Program-made: the position numbers and the translations under genes | Notes under the pieces: generated by a model | Seen by the model: the letters and a program-made list of their open reading frames with translations, nothing else | Told to the model about the DNA's origin: nothing | The model's database searches: none | Shown: positions 13,585-26,689 of the stretch, in pieces | Layout: each line of letters starts with the position of its first letter | Numbering within the stretch: position 1 is the first letter of the stretch | Assembly (NCBI GenBank): GCA_030765045.1 | Contig: CM060965.1 | Coordinates: forward strand, 146,765,874-146,829,873 | Direction of reading: 5' to 3' | Origin: Tenodera sinensis | Taxonomy: Eukaryota > Arthropoda > Insecta > Mantodea > Mantidae | Length of the DNA: 64,000 nt

Positions 13585-14156
13585 TGTAACGCTGGTCGAC
13601 GGCAGCGGCAATGCAGTAAAGGCTCGGGGCCGGGTTCCTTACACCATAGGTGGTACGTCAAAGACATTCAAGCTCAGGCTGCCTTGCGTGATTGCTTATG
13701 AACACGGGATAACAATGAGCGCAGCAAGCCAAAGGGGTTTTCGAGATTATTCGAGAAGTATCCGGTGGCCGGCTTATTAGTAGAGATTCTAGAGAAGTGA
13801 AGTTCGAGAAAAGTCCGTGTTACGTCACCCTTGCTATATAAGGAGGCGAGGCAACGAGGGTGGGGAGTCAGTCAGTTTTTAGTTTTAGAGTGAGTGTCAG
13901 TTGCCTGTGTATGGACGTCGTGAAGGAAGGTAGCGAAGCGCTAATGAGTGTTGAGTGACTGTATCATCATAGGCAGCTGTTTGAGAGACAGAAAAAGTAA
14001 AAAGGATAGAAAAGTTACGAGAAGAAAACAGTTGTGAGTTGTAATATCATGAAAGACTGTAGGCTGTGTTAACGTTAGTAAAAGAGAACTGTGTTGTGCA
14101 AAAGTTTTGAAGGAGAATAAAATGGCAGACAAAAAAGAAATTGCGTTTTTGTCACA
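13585..14156 (+). mobile_element. LTR-like repeat, copy 2, with core promoter and poly(A) signal
   Basis: This is the better-preserved copy of the repeat also found at 1042-1604. It begins TGT and ends GTCACA. It has a TATATAA box (13835-13841), arthropod initiator-like TCAGT motifs about 33-37 bp downstream (13868-13876), and AATAAA (14116-14121) about 35 bp before its end. The order U3 promoter, start site, poly(A) signal is that of an LTR. No gag, pol or primer-binding site is recognisable on either side, so it is probably a solo LTR. A minus-strand frame (14075-14584) overlaps its end and starts at a non-ATG codon; I do not regard that frame as a gene. Confidence 0.55.
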
Positions 14157-15085
14157 GTATTTCTTTTAATAGGTAAACTTTCTGAAAAGTTGTATATCAC
14201 GATTATAGCCTCTTTCAGTGATATGAATGGCTGCAAAGAAATTGAATCGAACAGAAAGAACGGAATTTTTAAAGAACAGGTTCTCAAATAATAATTGTTA
14301 CATTTTCTATACCAAGTCAGATGTAATGGAAAGCATTTGATGCAGATTGTACGATGTAGCGCCGGAATCAAAGCATTAGCAGCTGTTAATTTTCGCCTAA
14401 TGATTGTGAGCGTGTCCAGCGTATAGATGAGTCCGTGTGTGTTATGAATAGCAACAAATGTTCTACAGTAAACATTATTACCACTAAAGCCTGTTATTGC
14501 AGCATATTCATTGAGTACATGTCCCTTCTCATATAACTCGGGCAGGAGTGTTTCTATTCTCGCGAACTCTCCTTTGGTAATCAATCAACCATAAAATGTC
14601 AAAGGTGCACCGAGAAGGATTTAGGGATTACCCTTCAAAGAGGCGTGGCCATAGAAATTTCACTTTGGTGAATGACAATGCAGTCATGCCTGCAGTGATC
14701 ATGTTTTACATTCAAATGGAACCAAAATAGAGTTATGCATATCTATACTAGTTTTTTGTAATGTCCTAGTGGGGTTATAGCATTCAGTCAAACGTTCGAT
14801 TGAAATTCATCAGGTATATCACAATGACGCACGATTTCCTACCATGTTTTGATGTTTTATAAAGCACAACAGATATTTTGATTCCAATTGCAATTTAGCT
14901 GCTAATTTTGTATACAGTTTGCTCACTATTGTTTTAACATTAATAATATGTGCATTTTGACGAAATGAAGCTTCACGCGTGTTATTTTGTCCATATTTTG
15001 GAGAGATGCGCTATCTATTGAAATTTAAACAAATGAAAACAGGTCACAATATTTAAAGTTAGGAATAAATTAACGTGTAGCAAAT

Positions 15086-15087
<2 letters not shown>
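14157..15087. other. No recognised feature
   Basis: The only sizeable frame is a 169-codon minus-strand one running from 14584 to 14075. It begins with TTG, overlaps the LTR-like repeat at its end and resembles nothing I know. The rest is AT-rich. Confidence 0.4.
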
Positions 15088-15116
<29 letters not shown>

Positions 15117-15726
15117 TGTTGCACTCACATAACTTTCTCTACACTTGCACAACCTATTCTTATATACACTTATTCCTCTATTTACATATTTTGTGTTAAT
15201 TGAGATAAGCATTTGTAGAAATTATCTTATTGCTATTTATTGTATGTGCAAGGGGAATACAATAGGCTTTAAGCGAGTGTTTTAAAGGGTGTTTGCTAGG
15301 TGATTGCTTTAAAATTCCTTTCTCCTTGCATGACCAAGAGATAGAAAAATTAATAACGACCTCCCACTTGAGAACGATCTCTACATATAGCAAAATTCTG
15401 ACAAATGAGGAATGTATCCGAAATAGCCTACTTCACAAAAAAGTAGACATAAATTGTGTGTTTTAAGAGATATGCATTTTTTGAATAGTAGGATTTCGTC
15501 TCTTTTACAATTTATCAAGTATACAAAATTCACAGGACTACATGAGCTGTAGCCAGAAAATTGCAAATATAAATTTGCCATAAAAATTGAATATTGCATT
15601 TTAATCAACTAAAAGGTAGTTTAAGGTGAAGGAATTTTGTTTAAAATCTTCGTGTCGCATCCTTGAAAGATATACTTAAATACCAACATTGTTGGTTTTT
15701 CAGTTATGGTATTCGGAGACAGGCCT

Positions 15727-15727
<1 letters not shown>
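15088..15727 (+). repeat. Dispersed repeat family R, copy B, preceded by poly(A)
   Basis: It opens with about 24 A residues (15088-15111) and then the family R head (GTTGCACTCACATAACTTTC). The GCAAGGGGAATACAATAGGC block, the TTAAAATTCC block and GACCAAGAGATAGAAA follow in the same order as copy A. It continues through TTGTGTGTTTTAAGAGATAT, which matches copies C and D, and runs into the (CA)n array. Confidence 0.6.
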
Positions 15728-15776
<49 letters not shown>

Positions 15777-15993
15777 ACACACAGACACACACAGACACAC
15801 ACACAGACACACACACAGACACACACACTCAGACACACACACAGACACACAGGCACACACACAGACACACACACACAGACACACACACAGACACACACAC
15901 ACAGACACACACACAGACACACACACAGACACACACACACACACACAGACACACACACAGACACACACAGACAGACACAGACACACACACACA
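15728..15993. repeat. Compound (CA)n/(CAGACA)n microsatellite
   Basis: About 266 bp of CA repeats interspersed with regularly spaced CAGA variants. All frames through it (His/Thr or Cys/Val) are artefacts. Confidence 0.95.
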
Positions 15994-16330
15994 ACCTTTT
16001 TCATAAAATGCTTTTTTTAGATTCTTGGGGCCTCAAAACATATATTTCCGGTAAAATTTCTTAACATCGTATTTTTGGGTCGTATATATACAATTCCTGC
16101 CCAACTTACTATATGTAGTAGAGAAAGTAAAAAAGTAAAAACATGATGCATTACAATCACATGATCTTCCTATGCAACAATTTATCCTTACGAAAGCTGA
16201 TTTTTTTTCCTTCCTAGTTCATATTAATACGGCAAATATTTGGAGAAATCGTTTTGTTCCAGAACAGCCGGGTTACGCAACATTGCAATGTTAGTTCTTC
16301 AAAGAGGAAAGACAAACTATTTTATTTACC
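15994..16330 (+). repeat. Dispersed repeat family R, partial copy E
   Basis: After the CA array, CAATTCCTGCCCAACTTACT and TATGTAGTAGAGAAAGT match the sequence that follows the CA array at 18005-18096. An A-rich stretch and a diverged family head (GATGCATTACAATCACATGA) follow at about 16143. The family therefore has a fixed order around its CA tract. Confidence 0.45.
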
Positions 16331-16554
16331 ATCCTCATTTTTACGAAGATATTGCGCATTCTTCTAGAGGGTCTCTATGCTGATCCTTGCCTTTGCATAT
16401 AATAATTATTGTCATTTCATACAGCCTCGGCTATTCCCACTACCAGATGGATAATAGCCAGATATTCACACAAAAAGAGGTGAAGCAGGAGTAGGAAGTT
16501 CTGAAAATACAAATCAGTATCTGTACCCTTTGGTAGGAGAATAACTTTTGGTCG

Positions 16555-16730
16555 GAATAGCCGAGTAGATAATTATAGCGGGTTAAATTGTATACCGCAA
16601 GATAATACAAGGAATCGGAGGTGAAGCTGGTGAATGCGGAGATTTCCCCCTCTCATGTCACCGAAGTTAACCCATTTTGGAAAAACGCAAGTCTGCGGCC
16701 ACCTGAAGAACAATCTTCTCTCTGATGTCG
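16555..16730 (+). mobile_element. Possible tRNA-headed SINE relic
   Basis: GGAATAGCCGAGTAGATAA (from about 16555) resembles an A box, but the expected B box is only weakly recognisable (GGAATCGGAGG near 16612). Reported as weak. Confidence 0.25.
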
Positions 16731-17300
16731 ATTGTTAGCAGTTTCCTCTGTTTATAGAATTATTTAGCATATCCTGAGAATTTAATAACGCAATAAGTAC
16801 TTACAAAGGAAATAAAGCAAAACATTTTACACGATAGTTCTGGATACCGGAGCCTCTAATATATACATAACTATAACATAACATAAGGCATAACTATAAT
16901 GATGGCTATTACGAGATTTTCACTCATTTTCAACGCCTACACATTAAAAGAAAACAAATATAGCATATGATTCGTACCATTATAAGCAGGATTGACTGTC
17001 ACTTCTTAAGGTCTGTTTCTATTTAAGAGTTACATCATGGTCATTTACGTATATTGTTTGCAATAAAATGTAACTGACTTTTGTTCATATATGCACTCTC
17101 TTGTAAGTACAGGAACTATTTTCTACTCCATGACATGCTCAACGCAGGCTTTGTAACTCCGTTTTAATATTTCAATTATTTATCAATTGAAATTGGAACG
17201 TGCTTTGTAGCCCCATGCCCGTCAGAAATAATAGTTTTTCAATTCTAAAGGAATTATACATTTTTTTAGATTAACCTGTACACACCTACGCGTGCAGGCA

Positions 17301-17384
17301 GGCGCGCGCGCGCACGCACGCACGCACGCACGCACGCACACGCATACGCACACGCACACGCACACGCACACGCACACACACACA
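17301..17384. repeat. Compound (CG)n(CACG)n(CA)n repeat
   Basis: An alternating pyrimidine-purine run of GCGCGC, then CACG tetramers, then CACACG and CA repeats. The whole stretch is alternating and so has Z-DNA potential. Confidence 0.9.
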
Positions 17385-17609
17385 GAGACACTCATATACA
17401 ATTTTCTCTGCTTATAATATTTATAAATGTCATTGTTGATACAAACAGATTAGGGATGCACCGTAGGCTCAAACAGCACTCAAATCTTTTAGGTCCGGAG
17501 AGCTATTTGGTGACTTTAAACTACCGTTCAGTTTCAATGACTACGAGTAAAAGAAAAGAGAGAAAAACCTATTTTTCAAGAAGAGTATTAAGTACTTGAA
17601 AATTAAAAC

Positions 17610-18004
17610 AAATAACAGAATATCTGTAAGGTATTTAACACCACAAAATGTATTTGACACAAAGGTGTGCTTTAACGAGATCTACATTGTTGTGTAGCAC
17701 TAATTTGCCAATCTCTTACGTTTACCACTCCTAGAAATGCTATTTCAAAGAAGACGTCTGATACTATTCCCAGGCAATGCAAAATATAACTTTTTTCATG
17801 AGGGGTATCTTAAACATAGGGAATTTATACGAAATCCTAAGAACCATTTTTAAGAAAATTAAAAATATCTAAAACTTCCACGCAAAGAAAGGGTAGTTTG
17901 CGTTGGGGGAATATCGCAACTTTATGCCACAACTTTGAAAGTTATTGAACTTAACCATCAAGTTTGGAACTTATTGATTTCTTCCTTTTTGTTAGGATTC
18001 ATTG
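17610..18004 (+). repeat. Dispersed repeat family R, partial copy F
   Basis: GTGTGCTTTAACGAGATCTA near 17665 matches the TGTGTGGTTTAACGAGATGT block of copy C (near 39297). The AGTTTGCGTTGGGGGAATAT block near 17894 resembles TAGTTTGGAGTTGGGGGACT near 39832. It ends at the next CA array. Confidence 0.4.
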
Positions 18005-18011
18005 ACACACA

Positions 18012-18096
<85 letters not shown>
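18005..18096. repeat. (CA)n microsatellite
   Basis: About 92 bp of nearly perfect CA repeat. The flanks match those of the CA array at 15728-15993. Confidence 0.95.
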
Positions 18097-18100
<4 letters not shown>

Positions 18101-18199
18101 ATGTATCTCGGTATAACTGTTTCATGGAATACAATAATTCCTCAACTTATTGTATGTAGCACAGAAGGTGAAAGTTTATTATCGTAAGATAGCAGGACC

Positions 18200-19221
18200 T
18201 TCCACACATTTGATGCAAGCAGCAAATAAACTTCAACGACTGGTTAATTTGCAGATCCACAGCTTTAACGTGACCTGGTTTCACTTTTTAAAACAGCACC
18301 AACAACCACTAGGGTGTTTTCACGTTAAGAATAAACTGTGTCCTGTATCAATTTTTCTGTTTAAGTCTTAGTATGTTGCTAGATCCTGTCTTGTGAAAAA
18401 AAAAGTAAACATAATATAACTGCTGCCACACGATATATGTATATAGAACAAAATGGAATGTGAAAAATCGATTTAATGTTGCATGATCAACTGCAATCTT
18501 TTACGTTACAGGAAATTTCACGATTTACATTTTGTATTAAAATTACATTTAATGGCATCCTCAAACAAAAATCAGAAATAAGGTTGGAATTAAACTTGCT
18601 TAAAAATATCAAATACCCTTATTTAAAAGGTTTGTATACGCAAATTAATTGTAATCAGTTTTTAAAATTTATGATTTCTTGCTCTTTAACATTTTTAGTT
18701 AGTGTTGATTTTTTAAACTTCATCATCCATTGGTGCAGATGATAGTGCAATCTAGATGAGAGAGTGAGCACTCATACATACGTCACTCTGTTGTTCTGGA
18801 AGCCGACCTGAAATAACGTTGTAAAATAGAAGAACAATGAAATTTATAATGGAAATAATGGGTCATTCAGCAAAGTAAACGACTATGGTTAGGATTTCAT
18901 ATAGACGGTGTTCACGAATCACGTGCAATTTGTGTGAATAGACAACCCACATGACAATCTGGGGAATGATCAAAGACCTACTATAATATCATTACATTAG
19001 CTAGAATAAATTGCTTCCGTTTCACTTATTTACGCACAGCCTTTCTCGTATTGCTAACAGTGGCACTGTGTACTAGGCAAGCAAAGTTTGTGTACTAACG
19101 ATTAGCTTCTATTGTTACTTCGATTAACCAACATACAGTAAGTATTATTAATTGCTTTGGAAATGTTTATAATGAATAATACTTAGAATCCTGAATACTA
19201 ATTTAAAATTCCGCAATACCT
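18200..19221. other. No recognised feature
   Basis: AT-rich sequence. An 88-codon plus frame at 18476-18742 has no recognisable similarity. Confidence 0.4.
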
Positions 19222-19842
<621 letters not shown>

Positions 19843-20256
19843 ATTTTGTCCAAGGAGAAGGCTCCGAGTTCAAATTTTGCTCCCGTGTGCAGATTTTTGA
19901 GTCTGTAATACATACTACTGTACCCATTAGGTCCATATTTCTATGCGTTTTGAGAAATTTGTTATTAACCTAGACTGGTGATGTTATTAAGGGAAAACAA
20001 TACTGTTCTTCTCTCTTTCCTAGTTACCTTTCAATGGTGATGTAATACATATGAGGGCAAGGAAGAATTCTAGAAGGATTCCGGTTGGACTTTATAACGG
20101 GATATGCTGACGCCCGACACCGACTTCCGTATTTTTTGAAATTCCAACGGGTGCAAACGTAACGCAATACCAGTCACCTTTATCCTACACGGACATGCTT
20201 CCAAGCCAAAGCGCGAAAAGGGGGACAAAAAGAAGAAGATAACACCTCCGACCTAG

Positions 20257-20640
20257 ATGAATATGCTTCCTTTCGGTGTGCAAGCGCTGGTTCTCTCGTA
20301 TCACGATGTTACCGCACGGATACATGAAGCTATTGTCTTATTGTACTCCATGCTGAGGTCTGAAATACCCGTTCTCCTAAAGTTGCACCTTTTTCGGGAT
20401 CTTATAATCCCTTTTATGTTTCATGCCAGCGATTTGGGGCCTGACTGTAGACATCTAGTACTTTGGACACAAAGGGCATAGAATAAAGGACTCCGATCCA
20501 TCTATGCTGTTGGACGCTCACTCCCTGTGAGACTACTGCAGGAAACTCATCTCTTCCCTTCGTTGAGGATGAAATTAGTCACCGGGTAGTGGGCCTCTAT
20601 ATCAGAGAACTCTGATTTGGGCCCTTGGAAATTGCAACCC
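20257..20640 (+). pseudogene. Jockey-like RT C-terminal relic
   Basis: The frame from 20257 reads ...LLYSMLRSEIPVLLKLHLFRDLIIPFMFHASD..., which matches the thumb/connection segment after RT in Jockey-clade elements (K-L-x-L-Y-R-x-L-I-R-P-I-x-x-Y-A-S). After one stop at 20479-20481 the same frame continues with NKGLRSIYAVGRSLPVRLLQ, equivalent to the Q-N-K-x-L-R-x-I motif and following segment of the same proteins. No upstream RT motifs or endonuclease are recognisable. This is an old fragment unrelated in sequence to the full Jockey element at 32.9-38.1 kb. Confidence 0.55.
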
Positions 20641-21299
20641 TAGAACACGTCGCTTGAGGTCACATCAAATTCCCCGCATATTTTCTGGACATAACAGATA
20701 ACACTGAAGCAATGCACCAACAGCTGAAGGTGAGCTTCTTTCATATGCATACTAAGAACTGATGAAATTCTAAATTTCAATATCTTTCCAAATACATTAA
20801 AGCTTTAGGCATCACCCAGCAGAGTGCAGAAGGCTGCTGCACCCTAAAGCACACTAGTTGATGAGCAACATGCTTCCTCCTAAACACTCTAATCCATACT
20901 GAAGCAGAAAAGGACATTATTAATGCTCGATATCTTCTCAGTGCATGCATGAGCATATTGTCCGTCACACTTGAAATAGCACCTGAAGAAGACCAATTAA
21001 AACTCGGGTAGTTGCTTCTACAACTGTTGTATGTACTATTATGTTTATAAAAATATGAAGCAGTTATCTTAGGAACGAAAAAACCCAAACTTTCTAAACA
21101 GTATTGATACTAATATGAAACGAAACTGGTAATACGTCAAGAACATAGCTGTTTCAAAATGTGAACTTCTTTTAGAATAAACTTATATATTCCTATAGAA
21201 AATGTTATTAGTTGTAGCATAATTGTAATAGGTTTGCAGTGCGATATATTATATAACAGATGTTTGAAAAGAGTACTATTTACAATGTGGACCATACGG

Positions 21300-21450
21300 A
21301 TGACCGAGGTCTTTAACACATGGACTTACGATTGGCAGATCTACAATTCAAGTCTCGCCACAATTGTCCTTCTTGACTGATATTTTTGCAGGTTTTCTTC
21401 AGTCATAAACGGTAAATTCAGAGCAGGTATCTAAACTTAAACCTAAATTT
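21300..21450 (+). mobile_element. Possible SINE relic
   Basis: A B-box-like AATTCAAGTCTCGCC occurs near 21346 with a faint A-box-like segment about 40 bp upstream. The evidence is weak. Confidence 0.25.
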
Positions 21451-22804
21451 TTCTTTCCCAAATTTCCTTTCGCAGAAATCATTTCATTTGATGTATTACC
21501 AGTGTCCATGACCTGTTGTACTGTATGTAATAAGAGTGGGCTTTAAACAGTACTGAATAATAAAACGATAATATGGTGTACGCCATGGCCATATTACAAC
21601 TGGGGCAAGGCAGGGTTCGCATTAGAGGTATTAGCCTATTGCATGAGGACAGCGTTATTTAGTTGCAGTATACAAGTGTGAGCAACATAGTTCTCTATTT
21701 TTCTTGCGCTCATAAATAGTACTAAAAATTCATCATTTTAATCAGCAAACGTTTCGAAGGTAACTGTCTGTGTTCCTTTGTCATCTAAATCCCGAGTTAT
21801 CGTTTCTGGATTAAATAAAAACAATCATTCTATGAGTATTTATAGTGTGACCCTTGCAGCTGTATGTTATTTCAGATTTTACTAATTCCTCACTTCATTC
21901 TCTCTTTTTCAATTATTTAGTCAATCCAGAGAGCGTATATTGGACCTTAGTTTAGCGCGAGATATATTGAATATCAAATACCACGACGATAAATACGTTT
22001 TATTTGTCGAGGAATTATGGTTGAAATCCCCAAATATGATCCCCCTTTTTATTATTGTTTATAACTCTGTCGCATAGCTTGATGGATAAACAATATATGT
22101 TTTGTCATACGGTCATGTAAATTTACAATTAGATATAAGGCCACTGTAACACTAATTTTATTTAGAGGTTAACAAATAATGATGAAATAAGAAGATAACA
22201 TTAACTTTATTCATGACAAAAGTGTTCCAAATGTAGCCCCTCTCCGAAATCAACACAAAAAGGTGAGAGCAAGCTATGCAAATAGTTAAGTACTCATACG
22301 TTTATAAAAATAATTAACCTGGAAAATATTTTACATAAACAGTTGTTTTTAAATATATAGTGAAAATATATATTTCACTTTTGGTCTAGTAGCACCATAT
22401 TTGTTATGCGGCACCAAAGGGCCGTATTAGGAAAAGGACTTGCTATTAATATGGTGCTTCTTTGCCGGGGTTATGTTCATTATATAAGCCAATAAACTGT
22501 TTTACAACAAAGCAAAGTATCCTGTGCTTCTGTGGTGCAAAAGCTGGGTTATAATAATTATTTTGTAATAAAGCGTGTAGAAATCTCATCTTTACACTCA
22601 AATTAAGCACAAGATATAGGACTGCTGCAAATAAAGGCGCTTCTACCTGGCACTACGAGCGCCCTCTGTTGTAGTTAATGTTAGTTCTTTGCAAGTGCAC
22701 CACTAGCTGGAGGGTTTACATAGGATGGCCATATTAGGAAGACCAAAGTTACCTACCCATCACGGCGTTCAATACGAGATGTACTAATAGTCTTCTTCTT
22801 ATTC

Positions 22805-23190
22805 TTCTCCACTTCATGGCATAGGCAACCAAGTGCCTGTTCCGCCTTCAAAACACTCCATCCATCGTTTCCTGGGCCTACTCACCGATCTCCTACCTTT
22901 AGAATGATAATGCATTATTTGTTTAGGAAGTCTCGTATCTGGCATTCTTTCTACATGTTCCTTTCACTTTTGTTTGTAATCTTTTGGTCTGTCATATTAA
23001 AATTGCCTAATCCTTCTCTTATACTTTCATTTGTTATTAGGTCTCTTTTGGTACATCCCTTCACACTTCTTAAGAATTTCATTTCTGAAGCCTGTAGTTT
23101 ACTCTGTTGCTTCTAGTTAATGTCCAAGTTTCACTTCCACATGCTATAGGTGCAGCCATAACTTTGTAAAAGTCAATGAATAGTGAAGTA
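22805..23190 (-). pseudogene. RTE-type retrotransposon C-terminal relic
   Basis: On the minus strand the translation gives FYKVMAAPIACGSETWTLT, then MKFLRSVKGCTKRDLITNES, then a tail encoding IREGLGNFNM and, after breaks, RPRKRWMECFEGGTGTWL-like sequence. This is the characteristic end of insect RTE-clade proteins (Y-G-S-E-T-W-T-L...F-L-R-S-V-x-G-C-T-x-x-D). The copy is 5' truncated and carries several frameshifts. The plus-strand frame at 22904-23116 is its shadow. Confidence 0.7.
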
Positions 23191-23199
23191 ACTACATTA

Positions 23200-25800
23200 A
23201 TAATAACACTTAACAAAATAACGTGTCTCGCAATCTAACACGAGTGTAAAATAAAATAAAGAATAGAACATTTATTTATTTGTACCTATGGCAATGTCGC
23301 AACATTACACACCAATACTGTTTTTATTTACATTCACAGGGAAGTTCAACATCTTTTATTGAAGAATTCATGTTATCGTACGTTAACGATAAAACAAGGA
23401 CTGCGCTTACGGACCTTCGATATCGATTGAACACAACACAATTTGGGAAACATTTTAGGACACTACCGTTTAGAGGTGGAACGTGTTCATTTGATTTAAA
23501 CGCCTTGGTCGTTAGGCAGCTTCTCTGACACGCGTGTCATACACCTCTGCGAAAGTACTAGGCGCATCTGGAGACCAGCCGCGTGACGTCATACTGTAGC
23601 TATGCGAGGCTGACGTGAATCTCAGGCTCTGGCCGGGGTGATCAGCTGATAGCCGGGAACCGGGTATGCTAACAAACATGGCTACCAGTGTGGAATGTTA
23701 TGGGGCAACACGTGTTAGTTTTGTTTAATTGAAAGTGAATTAGTGGCGGTATATGTTGTTTCAGTGATTGTGTTTATTCGTAAATATTGTAAATTAATCA
23801 AAATTAATTTTTCAGTAGTCTTCTTGTTGTAGTACGAGAATTATAACATGTTTTTCGCTGCAATTTTTAACGGTTTCTTTTGAGCAACTGAACAGTTTTT
23901 CGCCTGGTTTTCGTAAGTTCTACTTGTTATAGTTGAACTATTAAACTAAAATGATTACTTTCATTTATAGTGTGTAATTTTAAGTGATTTAAGAAATGGT
24001 TAATTCTTCAGTGAAGTTATTCAAGAGTCCATAACCTATATTGTAACATGGTGATACCGGTACTGAAAGGTATGTAATTCTACTTTTGTTTTAGATGTAG
24101 AATTGAACAATATGGGTCGACGTTGTAGTGTGTATCGATGTAAAACTAGTTAGGACAGTTTATATATAAATGAAACACTTTGGAAGGACAAATCTACACC
24201 CAAAAACTGTTGAACTAAAGATGGTATAGGTTGGTTTTTGTTAAACCATTCTGGCAACAGTTAAATGCAATGAATGTTAACAAAACATTTACCAAGTTAA
24301 TCAATAAATTTAGAAAACAGGCAGTAGCTAGGTCATTTACATTTTTCCCCACCTTCATCAAAAAGGGAAAACTATTATACTTGGGTGAAATTTTGTCCCG
24401 TCTTTACTCACACATGATGGAACTATGTAGGCAACGACACCCAGGTTAATGTGTACCTATATGAACAGGATGACAGAGTCCTGTGTTATCAAAATTTAGC
24501 CTGTGTTATCACAGGCAGCATCCACACCTGCCATCAATAATAATATGCAATCCTAACCTAACTTTATAACATCATATCTCAACTCTTTCTCCACTTTTGC
24601 AAATTAACACAGGTATCACAGCTTAGTCTATTGTTGATAATTGTTATTTATGTGCAAATTTACCTGACCAGCATGGTAAATGTTGATAGACTGAGTTTAA
24701 TTAGCATCTTGCTTCAATTTCTGGGATGCCTATCTAAAGGACAAATCCACACCCAAAAACTTCTTGGTATGGTCACCGTATGGGTTTTGTTAAACCCAAA
24801 AGCAGTAAACTTTGTAAATATTTACAATTGTAAGTTAATGTTAATTTTAGCCTGTAAGCCGGGTCCTTTGTAACGGCACCAGGCCAAACTTTCAATAAAC
24901 AAAACTGAAACTGAGAAAACTATATATGCCCCGCTGATAATAAATTAATATTTATAGATTCCATCATTAATAAATATTATGTAACGTAAGTGGATACATT
25001 GGTAAGTACTTTATACAAGTGCTATTGAAAAATAAGTCTTCCGGCTTCTCCGGGGTAGGCGACATATCAATATTACCATTATTTTGATATGATTGACTAG
25101 TTATAATAATATATCGGTTAGTCACAATGGGCCATTAAAAATCAAAATATTGAGGATGGAATATTTCCATTTACATGTATATATTCAGATTTAGTGGAAT
25201 TAAGTTTGGCAATAATCACGTGCCTCATGCTTAAACTTTGATGATAATAACAGCAGCTATTGAGATAGATAATTAATCTTTATTATATTGATATGTGATT
25301 TATTATTTATGTAACGTATTATAATATTGTGCAGGTATTTTTGTTACTGTTTTTATTTTCAATAATGAGTGACAATTCAATGGATATCACTTCCTTACGC
25401 TGTTCCTCCAAACGGAGAAGTCATATTCACGTTCGGCTTCGGTCGGTTCCCTTCGATCAGCTGTTTCAAAGATGACGCAATCGGACCGTAGCCTGTATTT
25501 CACGCGAGCCACGGTAGCTATGTCATGGCACACAATTCAATAGGCAGTATAACTACCGACAGCGGGTCTTCAGATTTATACGGCCTTTCGTGCCAATCAA
25601 TCGTCTCCTCATAACGTCAGTACTTTAAAGCGAGCTTATCAGGAGTGCCTCTGGCAGAGCACTAGCGAAACATGAGTGAAAAGGGCGGATATCAAAAGTT
25701 TGGAAGCCACCTTAATGAAATGGAATTGTATTGTACCTACCTTTATGCTATTTGCCTAGGTACATTTGGAATGTCCTTCGCACGCGTCTCGTCAGCTCGT
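23200..25800. other. No recognised element; short internal duplication
   Basis: The motif GGACAAATCYACACCCAAAA followed by a GTTTTTGTTAAACC-like motif occurs near 24187-24245 and again near 24738-24795, so a piece of about 60 bp is duplicated with divergence. The first ATG context near 24112 reads MGRRCSVYRCKTS, vaguely like the start of a THAP finger, but a stop follows at once. No gene can be supported. Confidence 0.35.
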
Positions 25801-25819
25801 AATATCATGTGTACTCACA

Positions 25820-26114
25820 GGTAGTGGTGATGGCGGCGACACAGTAAGAGTACTAGCAGTAGCCGTAGTAGTCGTCCTCGTAGTAGTATTCGCCATAGTA
25901 TACATAGCATACTGGTAGTCGTCGAGTGGTAACAGTCGTAGTGGTGGTCATCGAATGGTGACCGTCGTGACTGAGTTGGGTTTAAGGGCCCGTCGACAAC
26001 CAGGTCATTAGGGCCCGGTGACCGTCGTAGTGTTAGGCGTCATTGTAGTAGTCGTAGTGGTCGTCGTAATATTCGTAGTGATAGTGGTAGTCGTCTTAGC
26101 AGTACTGGTCACAG
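25820..26114. repeat. Degenerate GTN triplet tract (left part)
   Basis: Imperfect GTA/GTC/GTG triplets such as GTAGTAGTCGTCCTCGTAGT run through this stretch. The same texture resumes at 26535-26567 on the other side of the R1-like relic. Confidence 0.6.
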
Positions 26115-26530
26115 TTTTTTAATGAGGACGTTGCTGGCGTCTTAACTAGCCAAATCAAGTGGGCCTCTCAAAACTGACGGTTTCCGGAACCGTCGAAACA
26201 TAACATCGAAAGACGCCTTCCCACGTACTCTTTACACTTTCATTGTCAGATTTATTCTTAAGTATGTGGGTGGTAATTCTTACAATTTGTGCCAAATTAT
26301 CTTTTTCCAGGAGCATGTGGGTCATTGTATTACTTGCATTTAAGGCTGTTCCAGTGTTCCTCCCAGGAGTCCATCTTGGAGAAATGAGCACTACGTACTC
26401 TGCTGTATCAGTGTCGCAACAATATGGGTGGCTGTCATCAAGTACCAGGTTCACAGAGTACAGATAGCTCTTAAAACAACCATGTCCCGGGAGAAACTGG
26501 ATTACTAGTAAACCACTTCTCTATATGGCC
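26115..26530 (-). pseudogene. R1-like non-LTR retrotransposon ORF2 C-terminus relic, copy 2
   Basis: The minus frame 26454-26155 reads LDDSHPYCCDTDTAEYVVLI then SPRWTPGRNTGTALNASNTM and KDNLAQIVRITTHILKNKSD. These align with copy 1 at 9050-9520 (CGDIDTVKHAVIICARWTP, ITTHILKDKSD). The segment is the zinc-finger-like tail after RT (C-x2-C...Y/H...). The 3' untranslated piece also matches copy 1, and the minus strand ends in a short A run (T run at 26115-26120). The element is 5' truncated and lies between two parts of a GTN triplet tract. Confidence 0.65.
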
Positions 26531-26534
26531 TTTC

Positions 26535-26644
26535 TACCTATGGTAGTCGCCGTAGTGGTAGTGGTAGCACCACCACCACCGCCGCCGCCACCGCAACCGC
26601 CGCCGCCACCGCCACCGCCACCGCCACCGCCACCGCCACCGCCA
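26535..26644. repeat. GTN triplet tract (right part) and (CCG/CCA)n array
   Basis: GGTAGTCGCCGTAGTGGTAG is followed by about 77 bp of CCA, CCG and CCGCCA repeats (26568-26644). Confidence 0.85.
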
Positions 26645-26689
26645 GAGTAGTAGCAGTACTTATATAGAGAGTGCAGAATGTTCTATGGT

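Noticed and set aside
14075..14584. 169-codon minus-strand frame
   Set aside because: It begins with TTG, overlaps the LTR-like repeat and has no similarity I recognise.
15621..16064. His-Thr and Cys-Val repeat frames
   Set aside because: They are translations of the (CA)n/(CAGACA)n array.
24112..24150. Possible THAP-domain start (MGRRCSVYRC)
   Set aside because: A stop codon follows after 13 residues and no C-terminal THAP residues are found downstream.
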